DNA from: Obscuribacter phosphatis_A
GTDB taxonomy: Bacteria > Cyanobacteriota > Vampirovibrionia > Obscuribacterales > Obscuribacteraceae
Assembly: GCA_017303615.1 (NCBI GenBank)
Contig: JAFLCK010000022.1
Coordinates: 1 to 64,000, forward strand
Direction of reading: 5' to 3'
Length of the DNA: 64,000 nt
The notes beneath the pieces were generated by a model. That model searched no databases and was not told the origin of the DNA. It worked only from the letters and a program-made list of their open reading frames with translations. Below are positions 50,975 to 59,017 of this stretch, piece after piece. Both the position numbers and the translations under genes were made by a program. Every line of letters begins with the position of its first letter. The stretch's first letter is position 1.

Positions 50975-52780
50975 ATGCTTGAAACAGAAAACAGAGAAGC
51001 CGTCGCCGACTCGAGTCTGAGATACGACTATAAGCAAGATGAGTTCGAAGAAGACAGCCATTATGGCCGTCTCTTGCACCGGGTTGGCAAGTCAAAACGA
51101 GTGCTGGAGCTAGGTTCAAGCACCGGTTATCTCACCCAAGCCATGCAGGAAAAATTTGGCTGCCGCGTCACCGGAGTGGAAATCGACCCTGCCGCAGCCC
51201 AAAAAGCCCGAGACAAGGGTCTTGATGTGAGAGTGCTAGACTTAGACTTTGCCGACCTCAGTGCTGAATTTGCCGGTGAGACATTTGAAGCGGTCCTGCT
51301 TGCCGATGTACTCGAACATCTGCGCGACCCCGCGACCACTCTGCGCCAAATAAGCAAAATACTTGCTGATGGGGGCAAGATTGTTGCTTCTATACCCCAT
51401 GCCGGGCATGGCGACATCAAAATGGCTCTGCTTACCGGCCGCCTGCCCTTCCGCCCCATGGGACTGCTCGACCATACCCATGTCAAATTTTTCACCCGCA
51501 GTTTATTGGAAGACCTCTTTATCAAAAGCGGCTATCGCATCGATGAAATAGAAAGAAACCGCTGGAACACTTCTTCCACCGAAGTTTCCTTTGCCGCAGC
51601 CAATGCCCTGCCCGAGAACTTGGCAGAGCTTAAGAACTTGCTTGACTGTGATCCGGAAGGAGATACTTATCAGTTTATTGTGCAAGCCACAGTGACCCAA
51701 AATAGCGCTCAAGAAAACTCTCAAAATAATCTGCCAACTGTCGACATAGTCGTGCTTGAAACGGCGCTGCAAAAGGCTTGTGACCTTTATCATGCCGCCT
51801 TGCGCAACATAGACTATCCCAAGGCAAAATTGAAATTTTGGTTTGTTTCTGGAGAAGCCGAGAAAGACCAGATTGAGTATAGCGACAGCGCCGACAAAGC
51901 CAGTCCGCCTATGACGGCAAGCGACTTTCGCAGCTTTCGCTTCCTTTCGGGAGGCAGCCTGGACAAAACACCGCCACACGCCAGTGATTGCATTTTGAAG
52001 CAGCACAGTCTCTCGTCCCTGGCTATTTCAAACCGCGGTCGTGCCCTCAAAAAAATAGCCATGGGTTCAAATGCCGACTTGCTCTTTGTCTTGAACACAG
52101 ACAGCTTGCCTGCCTCTGACTGTCTTTATAAACTCGCCCAAGCCTATGAAAAGCTCGACCCAAGGGCAAAGCTAATGACCGTGCTTTGCGCCAGAGCAGA
52201 AGTAAGACAGGCGGGGCCGGCCCGCTCCGATGCGTCGCTCAGCCGCAAAGACGACAACCTTGCCTGGCACGAATTTAGCGGTATGCTCTTGCCAAAAGCC
52301 CTTGTTTTAGGCGACTTTCCCCAAGATATCAAAAATCAACTGGTTACAATCGATACCAATAAGAGCAAACTAGAAATAGAGAAAGATGCCGCCGGCAGCC
52401 CGATAGATTCTTCCTTTTTGACAGAAGAAGCACAAGCGCAAGACTTTTGTTTTAGAATCTGGCAATTGGGCGGATGCGTCAAAGAAGTCTATCAAGCTCG
52501 CTATTTTTCAAACGGGCCAAGATTAAGTCAGGGCACAGCCGACGAAAGGAAATTCGACGGCATGCGGCTGCGCAGACGTTGGGGTACATCTAGACAACTT
52601 ATCTCTTTTGCCAGAGAGAAAGAAAATGAACAAAGCCCAGATTGGCTGAGACTGTTCAATCACCTAGTGGCGGCCATGATTGTCGAAAAGCCAACGGCAC
52701 TGCCGCAAAACGAGCCCGGGAAAAGTCTGGTGGGCTTTCACGGACCACACTCTATTTTGGTGGGCGCCGCTCTCAAATAA
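50975..52780 (+). CDS. Methyltransferase-glycosyltransferase-like fusion
   Basis: The N-terminal third (to about 215) is a class I SAM-dependent methyltransferase with VLELGSSTGYLTQAM, TGVEIDP and ADVLEHLRDP and a post-core block ending in SFAAANALP. A poorly conserved domain follows that resembles a GT-A fold glycosyltransferase: VDIVVLETALQKA, then DLLFVLNTDSLPASDC (near 365-380), where the DxD-like site reads NTD. A later FCFRIWQLG matches the CFR region of family 2 enzymes. Fused enzymes like this modify surface glycans. The donor and acceptor are unknown, and the glycosyltransferase half could be inactive. Confidence 0.7.
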   Translation: MLETENREAVADSSLRYDYKQDEFEEDSHYGRLLHRVGKSKRVLELGSSTGYLTQAMQEKFGCRVTGVEIDPAAAQKARDKGLDVRVLDLDFADLSAEFAGETFEAVLLADVLEHLRDPATTLRQISKILADGGKIVASIPHAGHGDIKMALLTGRLPFRPMGLLDHTHVKFFTRSLLEDLFIKSGYRIDEIERNRWNTSSTEVSFAAANALPENLAELKNLLDCDPEGDTYQFIVQATVTQNSAQENSQNNLPTVDIVVLETALQKACDLYHAALRNIDYPKAKLKFWFVSGEAEKDQIEYSDSADKASPPMTASDFRSFRFLSGGSLDKTPPHASDCILKQHSLSSLAISNRGRALKKIAMGSNADLLFVLNTDSLPASDCLYKLAQAYEKLDPRAKLMTVLCARAEVRQAGPARSDASLSRKDDNLAWHEFSGMLLPKALVLGDFPQDIKNQLVTIDTNKSKLEIEKDAAGSPIDSSFLTEEAQAQDFCFRIWQLGGCVKEVYQARYFSNGPRLSQGTADERKFDGMRLRRRWGTSRQLISFAREKENEQSPDWLRLFNHLVAAMIVEKPTALPQNEPGKSLVGFHGPHSILVGAALK

Positions 52781-52785
52781 CTGAC

Positions 52786-55700
52786 TCAGCTCTCGCTCGG
52801 ATGCACTGTCTGTGCCGGCTTTTCTTTGGCGTCAGTGCCTGAGCCGCCGTTATTACCTGCAGTCGGCGCCTCTTCGACATCTTTATTGATAAGAGTGTAA
52901 AGAGTCGGCAAAACAATCAAAGTAAGAATGGTCGAGGTGAATAGCCCGCCCAAGACCACAGTGGCTAGCGGTCTTTGCACTTCGGCACCGGTACCATGCG
53001 AGAAAATCAAGGGCAGGAAGCCGACCATCGCCACAAGTGCGGTCATCAATACCGGTCTCATCCTCACTTTCACACCTTCCAAGGTTGCTTGCAAGACCGG
53101 CATACCTTGTTTTTCAAGTTGCATAATATAGCTGACCATGATTACACCGTTCTGCACAGCCACACCGAACAAGGCGATAAAACCGATAATGGCGGGCACC
53201 GAAATGGGTTGGTGAGAGACAAGCAGGGCAATGATACCGCCGATAATGGCGAAGGGTACGTTGAGCATGATCAGTCCGGCATTGCGCAAACTATTGAAAG
53301 ATGCGAAGAGCAAGATAAAGATCAAGAGCAGCACCACCGGCACCACCATACAAAGACGAGCCATAGCTCTTTGCTGGTTCTCAAACTGACCGCCCCAGAC
53401 TACCCTGTAACCCTTGGGTATCTCTACTTCTTTATTGACGCGGGCTTGTACTTCTTCCACAAAACTGCCGAGATCTCGACCACGCACATTAGCCAAAACA
53501 GCTGTACGACGCTGTCCATCTTCGCGGTTGATCATGACTGTACCGCTGGTATTGGTAATTTCGGCCAATTGCTTGAGGGGCACTTTACCACCCTGGGGGG
53601 TGTCCACCAAAATCGATTCGATATCTTCCTGGGTATCTCTAAACATGACCGGGAAGCGCACCAATAGACCAAAGCGCTTGGTACCTTCCACCACTTCAGT
53701 CACTTGCCGTCCCGCTAATGCAGTAGCGACAATTTCTTGCACATCATCGACATTGAGACCATAACGAGCGATAACATCGCGGCGCAGTTTGATATTGAGC
53801 TGGGGCAAGCCGAGCAAATGTTCTTTCTGCACATCGGCAGAGCCTCGCACTTCTCTAACGATTTTTTCAATCTTAGAGGCGATATTGTTGAGCGTCACAA
53901 GGTCTTCGCCAAAGACTTTGATACCGAGGTCGGCTTTGATACCGGCCACCAAGTCATCGATCATGTCGGCGATAGGCTGCGAAAAGCTATAAATCAAGCC
54001 GGGGATTTTATCCACTTTGTCGGCCATTCTATTGACCAAGTCTTCTTTATCGTGGGTGGTCTTCCATTCGCTCTTGGGTTTCAAGCCGACATAAACGTCG
54101 GCGTTGTCGACACCTTCGAGGTCACCGCCCATACCAGATCGTCCAATCTTTGAGACGACCACGTCCACTTCCGGGAACTCCATCAAGGTTTTTTCTACAA
54201 TGGTTGCGACGCGGCGTGACTCAGTGTGAGAAACACTAGCGGAGAGCTTGGTGCGCAAAAGAATGGAACCTTCATCCAGTGAGGGAATGAATTCCGAACC
54301 AAGAAATGGGAAGAGACAAAAGGAGAAGAAAAGCAGCGCCAGTGCCCCGGCAATAGTCATACGCGGATGCTTGAGAGACTTATACAAAGCCGGTTCGGCA
54401 AACTTACGAAAGCCTTCGATAATCGGGCTCGGCCTTTCCACAATCTTGCCGCGCATAAACCAGAAACAGAGCACCGGTATGACAGTGAGCGAGACGACCA
54501 AGGCGCCGGAAAGAGCATAGATATAGTTAAGCGCCAGAGGCGTAAACATTCGCCCTTCCACACCCTCTAGGGTAAAGAGCGGCAGATAGACAGCAATAAT
54601 GATGGCAATAGCAAAGAAAATTGGGCTACCCACTTCTTTGGCTGCCGTGTAAACCACAGAAAAGCGATTTCTTTCGTATTCTTCTTTGGATATTAGGCCG
54701 TGGTGAATCTTTTCTTGTTCTTCGGCCAAATGTCTAAATATGTTCTCGACCATTACCACGCCGGCATCGACGATCACACCAAAGTCGACAGCACCAAGGG
54801 TCATCAGGTTGGCAGTCAGACCAGTGTGCTTCATCATGATGAAGCTGAAAAGCAGAGCCAGGGGAATAATCACAGCTACAATCAGAGAACAAGGCAAGTT
54901 GAGCAAGATAGCGCCCAAAACCAAGATCACCAAGGAACCGCCCAAGGTCAAGACTTCTTTTACAGTCTCGATGGTTTTGTCCACCAGGGCGCTCTGGTCA
55001 TAGTAAACATGAATCTTGACGCCGTCGGGCAACTCTTTAGAAATCTCATCGACCACGTCTCTGACGCGCTCAACCACTGCTTTTGTATTGACGCCTTTGC
55101 GGGTCAACACTACCCCGGTGACTGTTTCGCCGATGCCGTTCATCGAGGCAGAACCGCGACGGAAGGCAGGACCAATCTCGACTGTGGCTATTTGCCCAAT
55201 CTTTACCGGCGTGCCGTCCACTGACTTGAGCAGCACATCTTTGATGTCTTGCACACTTTCGATACGACCAAGACCGCGAATGATAATCTCTTCGCCGCCG
55301 CGCTCGATAAAGTTACCACCGGCATTTAAGTTATTGGTCTGCAGGGCATGAATGACATCTTGAATGGTGATATCAAAGCCCTTCATCAAATGCGGATTGA
55401 CCAGCACTTGATATTGTTTGACATAGCCGCCATAACTGACGACATTGCCGACACCGTTCACGGCGCGCAAACGTCTTGCCACTTGCCAGTCTTGAATGGT
55501 GCGCAGCTCAACTAGATCATGTCTATCGGAAGTAAGATAGTAAGACATGACGTTCGAAAAGGTGGAAACAACCGGACCGAGCACCGGCTTGGCCGAGCCC
55601 TGCGGCAGCTCAATTTGCGAAAGCCTTTGCTGAACAAGATTGCGCGCCCAGTAAACATCGACATCGTCGTCGAAAATTGCCGTCACCACAGACAAACCAA

Positions 55701-55959
55701 AGCTTGAATTGCTGCGAATCTTGTTTACTTTGGGCAAGCCATTGAGACCATTCTCGATGGGAAAAGTGACTAGAGCTTCCACTTCTTCGGTGGCCATACT
55801 CTCGGGCTCGGTGATGATTTGCACCTGCACGTTGGAGACATCGGGAAATGAGTCGATGGGGATATTCATGGCGCTATAAACGCCGAAACCAGCCACACCA
55901 AGGGCAGCTGCCACGGTAAGCAATCTTTGTTTGAGCGCGAATCTAATTAATTTGATCAT
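52786..55959 (-). CDS. Heavy-metal-type RND efflux pump, second copy
   Basis: The 1057-residue RND antiporter has helix 4 VDFGVIVDAGVVMVEN, then FFAIAIIIAVYLPLFTLEGVEG and a C-terminal RMRPVLMTALVAMVGFLPL. It is complete and has a charged, Gly/Asn-rich tail (APTAGNNGGSGTDAKEK). It pairs with the adaptor gene immediately upstream (24 bases), but no outer-membrane channel gene is adjacent, so it may share the TolC-like protein of the other operon. It is clearly paralogous to the first pump, yet diverged. Its stop is five bases from that of the convergent fusion gene. Confidence 0.93.
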   Translation of the reverse strand: MIKLIRFALKQRLLTVAAALGVAGFGVYSAMNIPIDSFPDVSNVQVQIITEPESMATEEVEALVTFPIENGLNGLPKVNKIRSNSSFGLSVVTAIFDDDVDVYWARNLVQQRLSQIELPQGSAKPVLGPVVSTFSNVMSYYLTSDRHDLVELRTIQDWQVARRLRAVNGVGNVVSYGGYVKQYQVLVNPHLMKGFDITIQDVIHALQTNNLNAGGNFIERGGEEIIIRGLGRIESVQDIKDVLLKSVDGTPVKIGQIATVEIGPAFRRGSASMNGIGETVTGVVLTRKGVNTKAVVERVRDVVDEISKELPDGVKIHVYYDQSALVDKTIETVKEVLTLGGSLVILVLGAILLNLPCSLIVAVIIPLALLFSFIMMKHTGLTANLMTLGAVDFGVIVDAGVVMVENIFRHLAEEQEKIHHGLISKEEYERNRFSVVYTAAKEVGSPIFFAIAIIIAVYLPLFTLEGVEGRMFTPLALNYIYALSGALVVSLTVIPVLCFWFMRGKIVERPSPIIEGFRKFAEPALYKSLKHPRMTIAGALALLFFSFCLFPFLGSEFIPSLDEGSILLRTKLSASVSHTESRRVATIVEKTLMEFPEVDVVVSKIGRSGMGGDLEGVDNADVYVGLKPKSEWKTTHDKEDLVNRMADKVDKIPGLIYSFSQPIADMIDDLVAGIKADLGIKVFGEDLVTLNNIASKIEKIVREVRGSADVQKEHLLGLPQLNIKLRRDVIARYGLNVDDVQEIVATALAGRQVTEVVEGTKRFGLLVRFPVMFRDTQEDIESILVDTPQGGKVPLKQLAEITNTSGTVMINREDGQRRTAVLANVRGRDLGSFVEEVQARVNKEVEIPKGYRVVWGGQFENQQRAMARLCMVVPVVLLLIFILLFASFNSLRNAGLIMLNVPFAIIGGIIALLVSHQPISVPAIIGFIALFGVAVQNGVIMVSYIMQLEKQGMPVLQATLEGVKVRMRPVLMTALVAMVGFLPLIFSHGTGAEVQRPLATVVLGGLFTSTILTLIVLPTLYTLINKDVEEAPTAGNNGGSGTDAKEKPAQTVHPSES

Positions 55960-55983
55960 GAATTATTTAGAGCGCCTCTGGCT

Positions 55984-57447
55984 TTAATTTCTATAGCTCA
56001 GTTCGGTCTTAAGCATCAGTGAACCCTGGGTGGCCACTGTCTCTCCGTCGGTCAGTCCAGACTTCACTTCAATATAGTCTTCACCAATGACGCCCAAAGT
56101 CACTGGTCTTTCTTCATAGCCGTCGGGATGTTTGACGAAAACCACTTTGCGATTGTCGCGCTCTTGTATAGCCGCTTTCGGACAGGCGAGGAAATTGCGT
56201 GAAGCACCTTCCAGGTCTATCTCGGCGTACATATTGGTTTTCAGCAGACCAGTTGTATTGCTCAGACGAGCCCTAATTGGCACCGTTCTGGTGAGCGGAT
56301 TGACATCGGGCGAGATAAAGGCGATGCGACCTTCAAAACGACGGTCGGGAAAACTCGGAACATTTATTTTGACTGTGTCACCGATGCGCACCCGGCGCAG
56401 ATCTATTTCGGGCAGGTCGGCACTGGCCTGCACAGTTTTTAGGTCAGTAATCTTAAACATAGAAATATCGGGCTGAACCATCTCGCCAACCCCGATCTCA
56501 TACTTGCTGACGACACCGGAAATGGGGGCGACTATGCGCACTAAACCATTTATATTGCCTGTTTTCAGCACTTTCTGGGTCATAGTGTGATCGGCACCCA
56601 AAAAGTCGAGTCGTTTGACAATAGTGTTGACATGCTGCTTCATACGAGTCACTTCGGCAACAGCCAGCTGATAGTCGCGCTTCATCAAGGCGCGGTTTTT
56701 ATAGAGCTGCTCTTCGCGGGCAAGAGCGGTCGAAGCATTTTCATAATCGACCTTGGCCTTGGCAAGGGCAGCCTTGGCAGCCAGATAATCTTTAGTAGCG
56801 GCAATCTTCTCTCTATATAGACCTTCCAGCCTTTGATATTCCAACTCGGCCAGTTCAGCCTGCACACGGGTATTCTGCATCAGGGCACGGGCATCTAAGA
56901 GACCTTTGGGGCGCTCCAGATACTCTTCATAAATCTGTCTTTCGCGGTCGGCATGAGCTTCTGCTATGCCAAGCTTAGAGGTGGCCTCGACCAGTTCGCC
57001 CTGCAAGTCGGTGACCTGCGGACTGTCGACCATAGCGAGCAGTTGACCACGGGCAACAATGTCCCCAGGCTTTACTTGGATATCGGTAATGCGGCCGGCA
57101 ATACGCGCCGAAACGTCTACAGAGGCGCCATAATCGGCTTCAATGCGTCCAGTCAGGTGCAGGGGCACAATAACGTCTCTATTGACCACCTTTTCGGTCT
57201 TAAACTCGATTTTCTTGGCGGTCTCTTCAGATAAAGGAATGATTTTTGAGGTCGAACTCGTCTCTGTTTTCTTTTCGGGTTCGGGTTTGCTGTGTTCGCC
57301 GCAACCGGTCAGACTAAAACTGAGAGCGCAACAAATGACTAGTGGCAAAATGCCAGAGGTCAAGACATTCTCAAGCGAATGACCGGAAGCCGCTGACTTG
57401 CTCGGCGATTTGCAATTGGAAGAAGCTGATTTACTATGGTTGAACAA
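55984..57447 (-). CDS. RND adaptor lipoprotein, second copy
   Basis: The 487-residue adaptor partners the second RND pump. A probable lipoprotein signal is set back by a Ser/Lys-rich leader, with FSLTGCG as the lipobox (about residue 49). Lipoyl halves (RITDIQVKPGDIVARGQLLA, IVAPISGVVSKYEIGVGE), a long coiled-coil and a beta-barrel with DLPEIDLRRVRIGD follow. The start is TTG and may lie further in; a shorter signal would be more usual. The divergent gap of about 175 bases upstream probably holds its promoter. Confidence 0.9.
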   Translation of the reverse strand: MFNHSKSASSNCKSPSKSAASGHSLENVLTSGILPLVICCALSFSLTGCGEHSKPEPEKKTETSSTSKIIPLSEETAKKIEFKTEKVVNRDVIVPLHLTGRIEADYGASVDVSARIAGRITDIQVKPGDIVARGQLLAMVDSPQVTDLQGELVEATSKLGIAEAHADRERQIYEEYLERPKGLLDARALMQNTRVQAELAELEYQRLEGLYREKIAATKDYLAAKAALAKAKVDYENASTALAREEQLYKNRALMKRDYQLAVAEVTRMKQHVNTIVKRLDFLGADHTMTQKVLKTGNINGLVRIVAPISGVVSKYEIGVGEMVQPDISMFKITDLKTVQASADLPEIDLRRVRIGDTVKINVPSFPDRRFEGRIAFISPDVNPLTRTVPIRARLSNTTGLLKTNMYAEIDLEGASRNFLACPKAAIQERDNRKVVFVKHPDGYEERPVTLGVIGEDYIEVKSGLTDGETVATQGSLMLKTELSYRN

Positions 57448-57625
57448 AGCTTTGTAATGTACTGGCGAATGCTCGCGCTCTGAATAGGGGATTGCCTTTT
57501 AAAATTAGAGCATACACTGCAATGAGATTTTTGAGCAAAAAATCAACACTAAACACTTGAAAATTTGCAATGTTCACTATTAAGCAAAGCCCTGCACTGG
57601 TGAGCATTTTCAAAAAAGGGACCGA

Positions 57626-57931
57626 ATGAGAATTGACAAATGGCTGAAAGTCTCAAGGCTTATCAAGCGCAGAACTGTAGCCCAGATGGCCTGTGAGCAG
57701 GGAAGAGTTTATGTCAACGAAAGACCGGCGAAAGCCTCGCTTGTTCTCAAAGCTGAAGATAAAGTTCATATTGAGCTTGGCGCTAGGGCGATAACGGTTA
57801 AGGTGGTTTCGGTCCCCGAAAAAAATGTAGCCGCCCAAGATGCAGCCAAGCTCTATGAAATTCTCGAAGAAATCAGACGACCACCCGAAGTGCTGGAGTG
57901 GCTCGACGAGCAATCTGAATTAGACGAATAA
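57626..57931 (+). CDS. rqcP: S4-domain RNA-binding protein (RqcP-like)
   Basis: The 101-residue protein starts MRIDKWLKVSRLIKRRTVAQ, the canonical S4 RNA-binding domain of RqcP (YabO) and of Hsp15. RqcP works with RqcH on stalled large ribosomal subunits to add C-terminal Ala tails in ribosome quality control. The size, the KASLVLKAEDKV turn and the acidic C-terminus agree with RqcP more than with Hsp15. The symbol is by similarity only; whether rqcH exists is not visible here. It converges with rpoD, with 18 bases between. Confidence 0.85.
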   Translation: MRIDKWLKVSRLIKRRTVAQMACEQGRVYVNERPAKASLVLKAEDKVHIELGARAITVKVVSVPEKNVAAQDAAKLYEILEEIRRPPEVLEWLDEQSELDE

Positions 57932-57949
57932 GGCGACCGGCTAAATTTG

Positions 57950-59017
57950 CTAGTCGATATACTCTCTCAACCTTCTACTTCTATTAGGATGCCGCAACTT
58001 ACGCAGAGCCTTGGCTTCAATTTGGCGAATACGCTCTCTGGTGACTCCAAACAACTGCCCAACTTCTTCCAGAGTACGCTGCCTGCCGTCGTCCAGCCCA
58101 AAACGAAGCCTGAGCACGTCTCTTTCTCTAGGCGAAAGTGAGGCCATTACTTCATGAATATCTTCGCGCAGTAAATCTTGGGTGACTGAGGCAGCCGGGG
58201 TTTCGGCGTCTCTATCTTCGATAAAATCGCCGAGTTTGCTGTCTTCTTCTTTACCGATTGGCGTTTCTAGAGAGACCGGCTCCTGGGCCACCTTAATGAT
58301 GTCGCGCAGCTTGGCGATGCTAATCTCCATCGATTCAGCAATTTCTTCTTCGGTGGGCTTGCGGCCCTTATCTTGCTGAAGCTTTCTGGTCACCTTTTTC
58401 AGTTTATTGATGGTCTCGACCATGTGCACCGGTATACGAATAGTGCGAGCCTGGTCGGCAATGGCGCGGGTAATCGCCTGGCGAATCCACCAGGTGGCAT
58501 AGGTACTGAATTTATAGCCGCGCTCATAGTCGAACTTTTCAGCAGCACGAATCAAGCCCATATTGCCCTCTTGAATCAAGTCAAGGAAGAGCATGCCTCT
58601 TCCCACATACTTCTTGGCAATAGAGACAACCAAACGCAGGTTGGCCTGCACCAACCGTCTCTTGGCGATGGCGCCCTCGGCACCGCCCATTTCAATCTTA
58701 CGAGCCAGTTCAATTTCTTGGTCGGCGGTGAGCAGCGGAATGCGACCTATCTCACGCAAATACATACGGACTGGATCATCGGAGGAAAGACCTTGGGAGA
58801 CTTTCTCTTCAAAACGCTCTGGATCGTCTTCGAGGTCGTCCTTGAACTCGAAAGTATCCTCGGAACTAGCCTCGGGCAAACTGGGCATTTCCTCGTCCAG
58901 CTCATTTTCCCCGGGGGAAAGCAGCTCTTCTAATCCTGATTCTCTTTGTTTTCCTGACACTTCTAACTTATCCAACTTTTGAATGAAACTATCTTCTTTA
59001 TCTTTGCCCTTAGTCAC
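57950..59017 (-). CDS. rpoD: Primary RNA polymerase sigma factor (SigA/RpoD)
   Basis: The vegetative sigma factor. After a short acidic leader (to about 75) come region 1.2 (DPVRMYLREIGRIPLLT), region 2 (RLVQANLRLVVSIAKKYVGR and the -10-binding YATWWIRQAITRAIADQ), region 3 (TINKLKKVTRKLQQDKGRKP) and region 4.2 (TLEEVGQLFGVTRERIRQIE), ending LRHPNRSRRLREYI. This ending is close to cyanobacterial group 1 sigma factors. At 355 residues it lacks the long region 1.1 of Proteobacteria. It starts GTG and overlaps the dnaG stop by four bases (GTGA), so translation is coupled. Confidence 0.97.
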   Translation of the reverse strand: MTKGKDKEDSFIQKLDKLEVSGKQRESGLEELLSPGENELDEEMPSLPEASSEDTFEFKDDLEDDPERFEEKVSQGLSSDDPVRMYLREIGRIPLLTADQEIELARKIEMGGAEGAIAKRRLVQANLRLVVSIAKKYVGRGMLFLDLIQEGNMGLIRAAEKFDYERGYKFSTYATWWIRQAITRAIADQARTIRIPVHMVETINKLKKVTRKLQQDKGRKPTEEEIAESMEISIAKLRDIIKVAQEPVSLETPIGKEEDSKLGDFIEDRDAETPAASVTQDLLREDIHEVMASLSPRERDVLRLRFGLDDGRQRTLEEVGQLFGVTRERIRQIEAKALRKLRHPNRSRRLREYID

